Counted from the stretch's first letter, positions 43,701 through 55,648 are shown. The stretch: DNA of 64,000 nucleotides from Hirudo medicinalis (GCA_011800805.1 MPNW01000041.1:234180-298179), one strand, 5' to 3'. The notes: generated by a model from the letters alone, not told the origin. Made by a program: numbers and translations.

Positions 43701-43936
43701 GTGTGATATCAATTGAGAGGTTCTCCTGAGTACTCACTTGTTGCTCCATCCTTGCCACTTTACCAGATATTCCGTCTTGCCCTGCATGTAGATTTGTATC
43801 GTACCATTACGTTTAATCAATAAAAGTCCCATGAAAGCACTTCTGATGTAAAAGAAAAGCGTCTAACTTTTCTTTTCCTGCTTTTCAATATGCATTCAGC
43901 AGCATAAACTTGATCGTCGTTCTCCATGTAATCCAT
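40746..43936 (-). CDS. Polycomb-group CBX protein (chromodomain plus C-terminal Pc box)
   Basis: Reader of histone H3 lysine-27 trimethylation in canonical PRC1. Five exons with exactly matching phases: 43868-43936, 43738-43781, 43500-43565, 41385-41421 and 40746-41321, total 263 residues. The chromodomain is split over the first three exons: DQVYAAECILKSRKRK, then GKTEYLVKWQGWSN, then KYNTWEPECNILDQRLIETF. The aromatic-cage positions (Tyr in VYA, Trp in WQGW, Trp in NTWEP) are present. A serine/acid tract, a basic stretch (RRRKKTKAP, KVKKNVKFKK) and a C-terminal Pc box (VSITDVSCDHLVVTVRECP then DDGFFK) follow; the box binds the RING1 subunit. Most of the gene is a 2.1 kb third intron (41422-43499). 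The Pc box separates it from HP1 proteins, which have a chromoshadow domain instead. Confidence 0.93.
42397..42478. repeat. Dispersed GC-rich repeat fragment (CBX intron copy)
   Basis: GC-rich island in an AT-rich intron containing GACCCGTGCGGGTCCTAAAA then TTGTCGGGCCCCTGGGCACC. Similar islands are at 46480-46546 and 57222-57256, so this is probably a shared repeat family. Confidence 0.5.
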
Positions 43937-44652
43937 GAAAGCAGCAAAGTTATACGAATTTTTTCAACATCTTCTCTCCAAACCGGACAAACCGAATCCA
44001 GTTCTTATTTTCCCTCTAAAGACCACTTAAAGCACGTCAGCTGCGCAAGCGTCTGCAGCTGTTGGCTCAGAGTGGATCAATATTCTGCACACATTCCTAG
44101 TTCTACGTGCTTCTCCGTTTTCTGAATTTTTATTTAGACAATTTGTTTACTTGATAAAATAAAGATTATTAATTATAACAATCCGATTGAAAATGCCTAA
44201 AAATGTTCGTTGCTTCGAATGCGACTCCTGATAATTGAGATCAAAGTTGAAAACTCTCTTCACAAAGGTGCACATCGGTTGCACGAAATCACTTTTGAAG
44301 GTTCTTACTTTTTGTACTTCAAATTGTTCACAACTTGATCTTGTGTTTTATTTTATTTTATTTTTAAATATATATAAAAATTAAAGCAGTTTTATGAAGC
44401 GAAACTGAAAATTATTTTCACCAATTGAATTTTATGGGCTTGTTTTCTAAGAATTAACGGAACTAATTATCAGAAAATTTGAGCACTAGTTTTGAATAAT
44501 AACTAATGGAGTATAACTTGTACGAGATAGTGATATCACTATCTGTTATGTGATGTGAGCATCCAAATTGTTCCAGTATTCCCTCGTCCTCATAGTGCCT
44601 ATGTGTCCAAGGCCTACGATATCAATATTTAAAAAAAAAATGGTAATATGGA
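43937..44652. promoter_or_regulatory. Upstream region of CBX
   Basis: Region immediately 5' of the CBX start codon on the minus strand; moderately GC-rich up to about 44130, then AT-rich. It probably contains the CBX promoter and 5' untranslated region. No motif is clear. Confidence 0.4.
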
Positions 44653-44943
44653 AAAAAGGCGTCAAATCAACTAGAACGAAAGAAAGTACATTCAGGTTTG
44701 AATGAAAAACTCAGTTTTCTAACAGATAAAAAAACTACGGAGACTCAAGTCAACAGTAAGGCAATGGAACTAGTGAAATCATACCCTCTAAATTTGGAAG
44801 ACGTATTTGTTGATGAATTTTTCCTGTCTTGGCCGCCGAAAGGCTTATACCGGCCCTGCGCACAAGGTCTTCATTCTGTCAGAATTAATTTTCCTGAGTT
44901 AGAATTTCTAGATAACTTAGCTTCGTCTCAGATGAACATTTAA
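44647..44943 (+). other. Unidentified open reading frame, possible exon or small gene
   Basis: An open frame of about 98 codons following a TAA, with normal-looking composition (PLNLEDVFVDEFFLSWPPKG and SVRINFPELEFLDNL). It has no in-frame ATG at its beginning; a splice acceptor (TTCAG at 44691-44695) could open it as a terminal exon. No family is recognised. It could be a real last exon, a relic or chance; base composition is richer in coding-like codons than the flanks. Confidence 0.35.
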
Positions 44944-45082
44944 ATGAAAATTATAATAAATTAATAACACATTATTGCAATAAAAAAAATAAATTAGATT
45001 CAATAATATTTAAGTACGGAAGGGCCAAATTTTAAAACAATATGTTAGCAGAGCGTTGTGGGTTTGGTCTAGCTATCGTGAG

Positions 45083-45248
45083 CTAGCCAACGATTTCTAG
45101 TTTTGGTAGATCCTCCAGCGGAGAATAATGGTGCAAAACTAATTTCTGGATGAAGGTGGTTGTCTCGGCTGGCCCAGGCACCTCGTGCGCGACTAGGTAT
45201 TGCGTTTTAACCGGGAAAGGCATTTGAGTTTGCTTCAGTATTCTAAAA
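45083..45248 (-). other. Unidentified candidate terminal exon
   Basis: On the minus strand a polypyrimidine tract and TTTAG acceptor at about 45243-45252 precede an open frame reading QTQMPFPVKTQYLVAHEVPG and ending VLHHYSPLEDLPKLEIVG before a TAG at 45083. GC content is clearly higher than in the flanking DNA, as for real exons here. I find no matching upstream exon before the 45540 G-tract and recognise no family. Confidence 0.4.
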
Positions 45249-46147
45249 AAAAAAGTAAATACACTTTTCAGACATTTCATTCTTGTACTTGTATATTTTT
45301 TTTAATTTAGAGAAATTTTCAACAAAACACCTTAAACGCAAAAATTAAAGCCACAAATGAAACTAAAATAAAATAACTCAAGGGTCAGCCTTAAGGAAGC
45401 ACACACTTCCGCCATCAGACTGATCATGACTAACAATTTTTAAGTTTCCAGTAGGCACATCCAACATAAGAAAACAAAAACAAATGAACACATTAAAGAA
45501 TGCCGTGCAATACGTACAATTTATCAGATTTTTTAAATAACAGAATATTGAAGGGAGGGGGGGGGGGCAGGATTGCAATTGATTTTTCATTGGTGAGGGA
45601 ATTGAAGAATATAGTCTTGGACCACAACATCGAATGGAGAAGAGCTTGAAAGTAGAGTTAGAAAATGAGGAACTATATTCATGTATATGTGTTTGAATAC
45701 CTAATGTAAACAATGACTTTTAAGCTTCTTCAAGTGAAATTCTTTTCCGTCATTATTTACCAAAGTGGCACATTTTCTCGCAAAACGAGTATTTCAATGA
45801 GATATGGAGCAACTGCAGACTCTGCAGTTATTAATTATTGGGAAGCATTTGTTGTGGCATCGGTGTCCATTCCTTAATTAACATCGAGTTGCACTCTTGG
45901 ATGATGTTGTGATTCCCTAGAATGATGTTATATAAGCCAATGCTTCGGCTTCTAAAACTTCCTGTCATGAACGTTAATATAATTTCCTCCTCCTTCAGGC
46001 TTCTGAATAACTGATTTGATTCGAAAATATTAAAAAATTCCGTTAACGATTATGCTTTGCCTTCCTATAAAATCTCTCAAAATATCCTTCCCTATTAAAT
46101 ACCAATCATCATTAACTAGCTGTCTTTACGATGAGTTGTTTCACTTA
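45249..46147. other. Intergenic region with a G homopolymer
   Basis: AT-rich intergenic DNA with a run of nine or more G near 45557-45567. The minus-strand open frame at 45378-45713 spans the reverse complement of this run and looks like chance. Confidence 0.4.
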
Positions 46148-46769
46148 AGGGTCGTCCATTAATTATGTCAACAAATTTAAGATAATTTTTGATCCCCTTC
46201 CTCCCCCTTATCAACAACTGTCAAACTTTTAAAGACCCCCCATCGAAATTATGTCAAAAAACTGACAACTCCCTCCCCCTAAAAATGTTTTCACAATTTT
46301 AACTTGTACTTTGTAACACTTTTAATTTGCTACTATTTTATTTTGAAAGTAAATAAAGTAATTGTTAAACTGAATATTATCGTCAATTTTTTAATGTCAG
46401 CTTCTATCATCTTCCCAGGAAGATGATTGAAAATTGAAAAGCAAAATAAAGCCATGATTGTAAAATGTCAATATTTTAAAACTCGGGCGGGCCCCTACAA
46501 ATTACTGGGACCTCGGGCACTTCCCAACTCATAGCGGCCCTGCTTAGGAAGCAACAAAGAAGTTACAGATTTTGCAAATCGGTTCAAGAAGTGACGACTG
46601 AACTGAAGGATTAACAGTAATATTATAAATCCATCTGTTAAAATTTAGATTTTTACCATAAAACGCTGTTGACGTCAATTAATCTTAAACTCTCCCCCCT
46701 CCTCCTGTCAAGAATTGCCAAACTTTTTCAACTCCCCCTACTTTGTTGACATAATTTATGGATGGCTCT
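46148..46769. mobile_element. Non-autonomous DNA transposon-like element with terminal inverted repeats
   Basis: The left end AGGGTCGTCCATTAATTATG (continuing TCAACAAA) and the inverted right end AGAGCCATCCATAAATTATG (continuing TCAACAAA) form about 28-base terminal inverted repeats with five mismatches. Both ends are flanked by TTA (46145-46147 and 46770-46772), a likely 3-base target-site duplication as made by PIF/Harbinger-type elements. The 622-base body has C-rich patches (CCCCCTCC-like) near both ends and no transposase frame, so it is a miniature element moved in trans. The superfamily assignment is inferred from the TTA duplication only. Confidence 0.7.
46480..46546. repeat. Dispersed GC-rich repeat fragment nested in the TIR element
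   Basis: AACTCGGGCGGGCCCCTACA then AATTACTGGGACCTCGGGCA resembles the islands at 42397 and 57222. Here it lies inside the inverted-repeat element, so it is either part of that family's body or a nested insertion. Confidence 0.45.
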
Positions 46770-47099
46770 TTAGCTGGGAAATGGTATATATGATTTAGGT
46801 ATATTCTCGAACATATTTTGGAGGATTTTTGGTAGCGAATATCTCTAAAAGGTTCATCTGTAGGTGTTACTGTTGGCTGAGCGTTCAGCCTCTCATATCA
46901 TAAGATTTTCCCATTTTTTTTCAAATTGTGGAATGGCTTTTTTAAAATTTGCTCTAAGTCGTTAATTATATTTAAATAGTTTTTATTGTTTAGTGCATAA
47001 CTTACTAATTTAAATAATTTGTTATTATTGCAAAGCCATGGTATTATATCAGATTTAGATTATTGGCATCGATTACGGAGTGATCGAATTCGTTGCAAG

Positions 47100-49217
47100 A
47101 TGGATATTGCAGAATTTATTGCTGAAGCAGAAACTATTGTTTCAAGAGCAGGGGAGGTTTGGGGCTCCTACATTTTTTAAATAATGTCTAATGGATCGCA
47201 TTTTATTTATTTCCTGTGCGGCAAAAGCACAACGACGAAACTTTTAAGTCAATATAGTAAAACGACTTTAATTTGTGATAATTTGTATATAAAGCATAAA
47301 ATAATAGGTTAATCCAGGTGCGATGTAATACGAACTTGGTGAACCACTTATTTAATTAAATGTTTATTCTTAAATTAACGAAAATTAACCGTTCCACATT
47401 GTATGTGTAAATTAGTTTGAATTATTAATTTTTTAGTTAGTCAAAAAGTGCTTTTTTGAAGCCAAAACAGTCTCACAGAAAAGTACTTTTGCTGATCTAG
47501 TAACAGAAACTGACAAAGCTGCAGAGCAGTTGATATCAAATCATTTGAGAGAAAAGTTTAAAGATCATTGGTAAAAATTCATAAGCTGTTATTAGTTCTT
47601 AATATCTCCAACTTTAGTATGATTAATATTCAAATAATTGTTACATTTCTTAAAGTTTCATAGGAGAAGAATCAGCCACAGGTGATAGTTGTGTACTTAC
47701 GGATAATCCAACATGGATTTTGGATCCAATAGATGGAACAACAAATTTTGTGCACAGGTTAACTGGAATCAAATAATTAGGCACCACATGTGTCTGATAT
47801 TATATTGGTCTTAAATCTGTTTATTTGGCAATTTTTCTATTTGCATGTACTTAAATCACATAATTTGAAGGAAACTATGGCTTCATTTTAATTGCTTGTA
47901 AAACTAATTATTTTATTTTTCTCAGATTTCCTTATTGTGGAATTTCTTTGGCATTACTCATCAATAAAGTGGTAATTTTTTTTATCCTACATACTCATGG
48001 TAGATCATATATTGGGCATTTTTTCAAACATTCAAGCAAAGTGCATCCCAAAGAGGGATCAAAGTGTCAAAATCATTAAGTAATAAAGAGAAAATGAAGA
48101 TCCATACAATTTTTTTCAACAATACATTTAAATAAAAAATTTTGATACTTCCATTTGAGTTTATTAGAATTTATATTGGTCCTTTGTGAGTCACAATGAG
48201 TAATGATGAGACTGATTTTCATTTCAGTTTTTAGTCATATTTTTCTTCTTCCCACAGATTGAATTTGGCATTGTTTACAACCCCATCACTTCTGAAATAT
48301 ATCAAGCCCAAAGAGGCAAGGGAGCATTTCTAAATGGTCAAAAATTACTGGTATCACATGTGACAAGTACGAATTTTGTGCGTCACATAATATGTTTCAG
48401 ATTTTGATAAATATTTAATTACATGGCAGGATTGAATGATGCTTTGGTGTGTGCAGAATTTGGTTCTAGTAGAGATGACACCATCATAGAAAAAAAACTT
48501 AACAGCATGAAAGCAGTCATAAAGAAAGCTCATGGGTATAAATTCTTCATGCTAATGCTAAACCACTTGATGAAACCATGCTTGTTGATAGTGTCATGGC
48601 TTAACCTTGTTTAGAATTAAGTATTATTTCTACTGTAATGTTAAGTAATTTAAAAATTAAGAAATCCATGAATTTAATGTCTATGGAAACATATATGGAC
48701 ATAAAAAATTATTTATTTAAATAATACATATTGTTTCAGCATCAGAAGTCTGGGATCTGCTGCACTGAACATGTGTTCTGTAGCATCAGGCAAAACCAAT
48801 GCCTACTGGGAGTATGGGATCCACGTTTGGGATATTGCAGCAGGTTGCATCATCGTGAAGGAGGCAGGAGGAGTTTTGAACTGCACGGATGGTGGGTTTT
48901 CACATAAGACAAGCAAAATGCTCCAAAATGAGTGGACTGCATGCACAGCCTCTGACATTCTAATGGCTTAATAACTAACCCGAGTGTCAAATGATCGTCC
49001 TGCAGAATCACCTTTATCTTTAGATATGCATGGAATGTTTACATGCTATGATTTGTTTTATCATTGTCAGTAAATTGATTCAAGAGCATATTCCAATCAT
49101 GAATTTACAGGTTCTGATCTGGACATATTTGGAAGAAAAATTCTCTGTGCTGGCACAGAAGAGCTCGCACATGAAATTTCAACTCTTTTGGATGACATAA
49201 GTTTGACTAGAGATTGA
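47100..49217 (+). CDS. IMPA1: Inositol monophosphatase
   Basis: Magnesium-dependent, lithium-sensitive phosphatase that converts inositol monophosphates to free inositol, feeding phosphoinositide signalling. Start [19 protein letters not shown]; then [23 protein letters not shown] with the metal-binding glutamates, and the signature [21 protein letters not shown] holding the metal-binding aspartates. [29 protein letters not shown] and [19 protein letters not shown] complete the fold, including the second signature WD-AAG. Exons: 47100-47156, 47437-47572, 47656-47758, 47926-47970, 48259-48367, 48427-48535, 48740-48890 and 49111-49217. Without the last splice, translation would run on past 48890 to a TAA at 48969, giving an altered tail. 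All metal ligands appear present. Convergent with MEMO1. Confidence 0.94.
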
Positions 49218-49757
49218 ACCTTCCATGTTTGTTGCAGAAGTGATATAGATATTATTAATGTTGTGGGGAAATGTTGCAATTAGGTATTTCGATATGATCC
49301 ATTCATCACGATGATGGAGTGAGATTCATGATCTTTTTAGGTCTCAAGGTATATTTCTAAAGCAGGTTCAGGCACAACCTTCCTACAATTCCTCAAAAGT
49401 TTTAAAATGATTTATGCCCTCACAGCATCAGATCATAAGCTAATCAGTTTAACTGTTTCAAACCACAACATTCATAATTTTAAGTGACAATTTCCTAATC
49501 TGAAAGTAAAGCAAAAGTTGGATCGAAATAACAACTTTGAATTTATCCTTGGTGACAATAAAGATCACGATTTCTTTTTTCACAAACATCTCAAACAACC
49601 ATAGCAAGGCAAAGTCTTGTGCTAAGACAGCAACCCATTGAAGTAAACATTAAGCTAATGCTTAATTTATTTAAAAAAATTTTTGCTCAGGTTTCTTCCA
49701 TTTTGGCAAGTCACAAATCACTACATTGCCGTACTTGCAAAGTAAGGCAACTGCAAA
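49218..49757. other. Convergent 3' intergenic region of inositol monophosphatase and MEMO1
   Basis: About 540 bases between two convergent stops; expected 3' untranslated regions of both genes, nothing else seen. Confidence 0.45.
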
Positions 49758-52265
49758 TCAATCCACAACAAGGGAAGCAGAAGCATAGCTGACAGATGAG
49801 TCCTGCATGCTCCTGCATTTGTTTGACTGGGCATACTGGACAAACTTCAGTGATGACTTTGTAATTCTCTTCTCTTCTTGAAGAAGATTCAAGGCCTAAT
49901 AGTCAAAGCAAAACGTTATTTAGTATTTACTAATAATAACTTCTGCAAACAATCTTGATCTAACAGCCAGCAAAACACCGATAGGATGACGTCCACATAT
50001 GGTGTTGTGATACTCCTTCAAATAGTCGCTGAACATTTTGTGGTTCATGGATTCTATAATTTTCATCCCCTAAAGAATGAAACAACCAAAGTTATTGAAT
50101 GAGGGTACTTTTCCAAAACTAGTTGGACCAAACTGTTTTGTCCAATTTGGTGATTGACTCCCATATTTCTCCAGCAGCTTCTTCATAATAGGTGTATCTA
50201 AACCTAGAGCCTTTTCAAAATCAAAGTAAGTAAACCATCTAAATTACTAAATCATGTTAAAGTCAAGAATGAGGGCTAACCCCAGTGACAGAAGTCTGAA
50301 GAAATGATGAAAAGATTATTTGGATCGACAAGGTAAGGAGCAAGAAGCTGTCCATAGATCTGCTCCTTTCTGAATGACAGTGATCCAACTATTATTGGCA
50401 CAATTTTGAACTTCCCTCTTCGACTAAAAGTTTCCAATTAGAATTTAAAAGGCATCAATTGACTGAGGTTAAATTTAAACAGCATTGAACTTTATTGTAG
50501 TATCATGCCTAATAAAATGCTAATGAATGTTCCTCAGGCAGTTAAGCAAAGAAACAATCAAATTGTGTTGCTAAATCATAAAATTATAAGAATAAAATTA
50601 AGGACATTTGCATTGGAAGAAATGAAATGGTGATGCAATCTTAATGGTGACCATGACAACAGTTTCACAAATGCCTTATCAAATATTATATCTAAGAACT
50701 CTGTTGGAATTCAATTTAGCTCATGTTGAACAAAACAGTCTGACCTTTCCATGACTTTAGCAAGGTAAGGGAGCTGCATTTCCAAACTGTGCTCATCTTC
50801 ATCACTGTCAAGTGACAAGGTCTCAAAGTAACCAGTGGTGCTGAGCTGCTCATATACTGAAAGTTATTTAAGGTCACCTTGAAGTCCACTAATTAATTCT
50901 CATATAATCACTAATAAAAAATTAATACCTTCACTGTCAATGGGCAAATCATAGAAAGGGGTGGCATACAACTGTGCGGACGACAATGCACATCCTTCAA
51001 GATGGACATGATGAGAAGGTCCAAGAATGAAAACCAGTTTTCTTAATAAAAGATAAATAATAAAGTGTTTTCTAATTTATGATATGAAATACTCATTAAG
51101 ACTGCATTATAAGCTGCTAACATGTCAGATGGATCAATCTGTTTGTAAGCATATGCTGAACAAGCTCCACAGTAAGAATATCCTGCATGGCTGTGAGGCA
51201 AAAACATTTTCTTTCAGAAGCAAACAAAAATAGGGTGCTAAAGTCATGAAATTAACCTAGTTAAACAAAATTCACAAGAGACAAGCACAATAACATTTTC
51301 TGTAATAAAATTATGAAAGAATGTAAAATCAAATACTGCAGCCATGTTTTACTCACGGTGCTATAATTGCCCTAGCAGGGTGATTGGTGACTTTGGCTTC
51401 AGTAAGCCATTGAGTGAGTTCCTTACTAAGTTCTTTGCCTATCATAAACAGTTTGTTTAATAATATTAGTTATGATGGAATTAACTAACATTTGAATACA
51501 AATTAGAAATTTGTTTTCCACAAAGTGAAGTAGCTAGTAACAGTCATAACAAAAATTTCATTTTCACCTTAATTATTTAATGAATATTATTATTATTATT
51601 ATTACACAATTGTAACTCATACAATTCAAACAGTAATAAAAAAGAACACAAGAAACTAATATTTTTGAAAATCATTAGCAATCTGATAAAATGAAGTAAT
51701 TTGTTTTATGAATATTATTAACACAAAATAAAAACCAAAACATTTTATCCAATGAATTCATCTGATGACTTTTAGTAAGAATCATTAAAACCTATTGTAA
51801 AGCTTATCCTAATTACTTGTATAGATATTTTTTTTATAGTAACTAATTGTTAATCTGCTTACATGTAATGAAATAGATTCAAGAAAGCCATGAGAGAAGT
51901 GTTTGTAACAACAGAGATGTTGAACAGCTTAAGATATGATACAAAAAAATGTATGTGTGACTTTATCTTTCAATATGACATCATATTAATTCCTTACATT
52001 CCTTTCCTTTAAAAAAATAAATGAATATCTCAAGATCTCTCAAAATGACATGCATCACTTTTGAAGGTTGAACAAGAAGGAACAATCAAAACCAAATCAA
52101 TGTTGAAGTTTATTATTAAGACAATAAAAGTAACTTTAAGTCTAAAGCTTTGCTTGTTAAATTTCACGGCAATTTAATTGTGACCATTCGTTACATCAAC
52201 ATCATTCACTAACTGCCAGATTTGTACCATGAACCGGCATGACTTGCTTTTCTAACGTTGGCCAT
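49758..52265 (-). CDS. MEMO1: MEMO1 family protein
   Basis: Conserved protein linking ErbB signalling to cell motility and redox/copper balance; its fold resembles iron dioxygenases. A short first exon (about 52207-52265) encodes [17 protein letters not shown] and joins in phase to [14 protein letters not shown] at 51437. The three His/His/Cys residues of the metal-like site are present: [25 protein letters not shown] and [15 protein letters not shown]. Other hallmarks are [44 protein letters not shown] and [11 protein letters not shown]. The C-terminus reads [10 protein letters not shown] then [15 protein letters not shown], with the stop at 49758-49760. The first intron is about 770 bases of AT-rich DNA with a short ATT microsatellite (51587-51603). 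Confidence 0.93.
51587..51603. repeat. Short (ATT)n microsatellite in MEMO1 intron
   Basis: Five to six tandem ATT units on the plus strand. Confidence 0.7.
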
Positions 52266-52884
52266 ATCAAAATTAACAGTTGGCCTTCGACTTATTGTCT
52301 CCTTTTAAATAGTCTTGTTTAGGGCTGGCTACAACAAAATATAACAAATCTTTGCCGAAAATTTATGGACTTATCGAATTAAAGTTTAGATAAAAGTAAT
52401 TAAACTTGTTAAATAAATTAAGTGCAATATAAACAATTTATTTCAAACCTTAAAACCTAATAAACCTCGCAATAAAAGTTATTAATGTGTATTAATTAAA
52501 CGAAACTTGGATAGCTGCTTTACGGCTCTGTGGAAAACTATAACCTTAGGTAACTGCTGCTTATTGACAGTACGTTAACCCTATATAGGAAAATAGCCGC
52601 GAGAATATTAATTTATCTATGCAAGTTGATGCCGTAGTTTCTCACAACCAACAAGTTCAATAAAAAAAAAAAGATCAGTAACTGGTTGATCGCTGCTCTG
52701 GTGTGCGATCATGTCAAGAAATAAGATACGTAAAAATGATTTATGACATTTTACTTCCAGATGTTGCTTACACAGAAAAAATTAACAAACTGACATTATC
52801 CCCCTGACGCAAACAACTGCGCAGTCATACCGCCACTAACACCAAAGAGATATCCAACCAAATGACACAATATTAATTGAATTT
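52266..52884. other. Spacer between MEMO1 start and WDR55 stop
   Basis: About 620 bases on the minus strand that hold the MEMO1 promoter and the WDR55 3' untranslated region. A poly-A tract lies near 52662. No other feature is supported. Confidence 0.45.
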
Positions 52885-54793
52885 TTAATCGCTGTCATCA
52901 TCATCATCATCACTGTCACTATTTGAATGATTATCATCCTCAGATTCTTTAGTTGTTCCTTCTTCTGCAGTTTCTTCATCTGAGGATTTCATGTCTTCAA
53001 CGAGGTCATTGAAAAATTGTTCCCTCTTCATCACTTCGGCCTTTGGCACATACTTTTTCTTTGATGGACGAGCTTTTACACTTTTTCCAATTTGCTCACT
53101 CTCCAGGTCTGTCACATCCCAGAAACGAATATGCTCATCATGGGAACAACTTGCTAGCCAGTTTCCACAGTGTGAAAGACTCAATCCTTCAATGGGCAGA
53201 CCCCCATGGTCACCAACAATATCCACAATTTTGTTTGGGAAGAGATTTACTGCCCTTTAAAATTTTTTCGTGATCACATGTTGAATTATTTTATTGAATA
53301 CTGGGATAAGTTATTTAGATAAAATAAACATGAAGGTAAACAATTCTGACTAAAATGAATATGTAGGAATTAAAGACAATATTTGATTTACCTTATAGCG
53401 TCTGATGCAGCTGTACAAATCATGCCGTTCGGTAAAGAAACAATCTTTTCAACAGACATAGGATGGCCAGGATATCTGTCACTGATGTTCCCAAATTCTC
53501 CCCAGTTGAAAAAATGTAAAACACCATCTTCACCTCCACAAACAACTTTATCACCATTCTGCAATTTTGGAGTAAAGTCATTAAAATTATTACTCAACAA
53601 CTAATGATTGTGATAGCAGTGTCAACTAAAACAAACCTTGACAATGGCAACCGATTGAAGACCAGAATCAAGTAATTCTGATTGAATTTTTAACTTGAGC
53701 TTCCTCAGATCAAAAGCAGTCAATGTGCCTTCACCACTGTAAACACCAAAGTCATGCATGATCGTTTGCTTTTTTTAATGATTTAATTTATCTGAGGACC
53801 TTGTGGCCAGAAGAAGCTTTTTGTGTGAATCAACAATCATGTCAGTGATAGTTTCTGAACTTTCTTTCATCTCCATTATTTGCTTCTTGTGCCTCAAATC
53901 CCACAGCTAACATTAGTAAAACAATATTTAGCATAAGTTTATGAATAAAACATAAACCACGAAGCAGACACGGAACTGACTTTTATACAGCCATCATCGT
54001 CACCTGTTGCAAACACGTGTCTACCCACAACTGTCACACTATAAAGAGAGTCTCTGGAATTAAATAAAACAACTTTGTAATAATTTGTTCACTTTATGTT
54101 AAGTGGATAACTTATTTGCTAAACATTAAATTTAAGTGCCCAGAAGAAATAAATTTAAGACATCCAAGAATGCACTACTATGTTTATTTATTCATTTCTC
54201 AAACAGAAGGTCTATAGGTCGATAGTCCCATTTGGGCAGCAAATAAATTTGGTGTTTGAACAGAAACATAGAAGAACCAAAGTGCAGTAGCAGAATAGCT
54301 ACATGATCAAAATTTTTAAGTCAACATATCTACAGGGTTAGCTGGAAATCACATATATAACATTCCTCGCCTAGTAAATTGGAGATAAAATATATAATTG
54401 TAGTATTATAAGAGAAATACACAATAAAATATAAAGTAAAAGTTACTCATGAGATTTCTTCTTCCGAAATTCCATCTGACCGTTTTCAATGTTTGTCACT
54501 GAAAATGATTTGTCGGCAGATACGGCAATGAGTTGGTTTCCCTCGGAAAGAAATCCAAGAGATCTCACCGATCTTTTGTGATTTTCAAATGTCATGATTT
54601 CACGAACTTTTTCATCTTCATAGGCATATCTGGATATAAACAAATTCACTACGTTCACTAAACCATCACTTTTAAGCAGTGAAAAACCAACCTACATTTT
54701 TAAATGGCCTTCAATATTACCTGCTGATAGCAGTGATTTGGAAGGATGAAAGCAAACACAAGTGGTTTCATGTTCTACCTTGACAGGATCCAT
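52885..54793 (-). CDS. WDR55: WDR55 WD40-repeat protein
   Basis: Nucleolar WD40 protein needed for ribosomal RNA processing. Start MDPVKVEHETTCVCFHPSKS (54793); exon 1 joins in phase to GHLKIYAYEDEKVREIMTF at the next exon. Blades include VRSLGFLSEGNQLIAVSADK, KVVCGGEDGVLHFFNWGEFG then ISDRYPGHP (the NWDGFG motif of WDR55), and LSLSHCGNWLASCSHDEHIR then FWDV. The C-terminus is the typical basic then acidic tail: KARPSKKKYVPKAEVMKREQ, FFNDL, and a run of Asp/Ser encoded near 52888-52920. The stop is at 52885. An upstream non-coding exon ending at a GTGGGT donor near 55751 splices in just before the ATG, placing the transcription start near 55800, close to FADD. Confidence 0.9.
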
Positions 54794-55067
54794 CTTTCTG
54801 CCAATATAAACTCACATGTTAAAAAAACTGAATAGCAACTTCACTTATCATACATGCATTTACAAATATACATTTCATAACACCTTTCAAAATTTTTATT
54901 AAACACATCAACTAAGTATTAAAAAAATCAATACATTAAAATGCATTAGAGTATCACATCCACTTTAATTTGTAAGATGAGTATTAATCCACTTATCTTA
55001 TAATTCATTGAACATTAACTAACAATTTTCTAAAATCTGTTGATCACACTTAAGTGTGAATAACATT

Positions 55068-55648
55068 TCTGCAGTTGATTAGTAACGAAGTAAAAGTAGC
55101 CCATTACTTTACTTAAGCTGAAGAAAGATTTTTGGAAATAATTTTACTTTATTGCAAAGCGTTACAGAAAAATGTAAATGAAGCTAAATATTAATAAAAA
55201 ATAACAAAGTTTAAGTCTATTATGCAGCTTATTGCATTTTGTGTCAAATACTAGCAGATTTACTCAAAAATATCATTGGTACTGCTGGGGCATTTGTACG
55301 ATTTTATAATTAATATTATATAACAAAACTAATGAGTACTGACCATTCATTAGTGTGAGTGCTACTACTTTGTTAGTTTGTAGTTTTAACAGTTTATACA
55401 TTAGTTCAAACAATTACATTTGAAACGTGATTGATGTACAATCACAATAAAATAGCCTAAGATAGTTGACCATTACAAAAGCAGCTTCAGTACTTTTACT
55501 TTTAAAGTAACTTTAAAATGCCGATACTTCTTACTTTTACTTGAGCACATTTTTTAACGAATACTTCTACTTTTACTTAGGTAAATTTTTGAGTTGTCAC
55601 TTATACTTTTACTTAAGTATTGAAGCGCAGTACTTTTGACAACACTGC
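55068..55648. mobile_element. hAT-like non-autonomous element in the WDR55 5' intron
   Basis: The right part (55490-55648) has many copies of ACTTTTACTT and ends CTTTTGACAACACTGC, the reverse complement of the CAGTGTTG terminus common to hAT elements, with subterminal repeats of the kind bound by hAT transposases. Near 55080-55115 a further AGTAAAAGTAGCCCATTACT lies in the opposite sense. I cannot find a clean left terminus or target duplication, so the left boundary is approximate. No coding capacity. Confidence 0.5.

Noticed and set aside
45378..45713. 111-codon minus-strand open frame
   Set aside because: It runs through the complement of a G homopolymer and poly-A tract and shows no similarity to anything known.
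53043..53273. Plus-strand open frame opposite WDR55
   Set aside because: Antisense shadow of a well-supported WDR55 exon.
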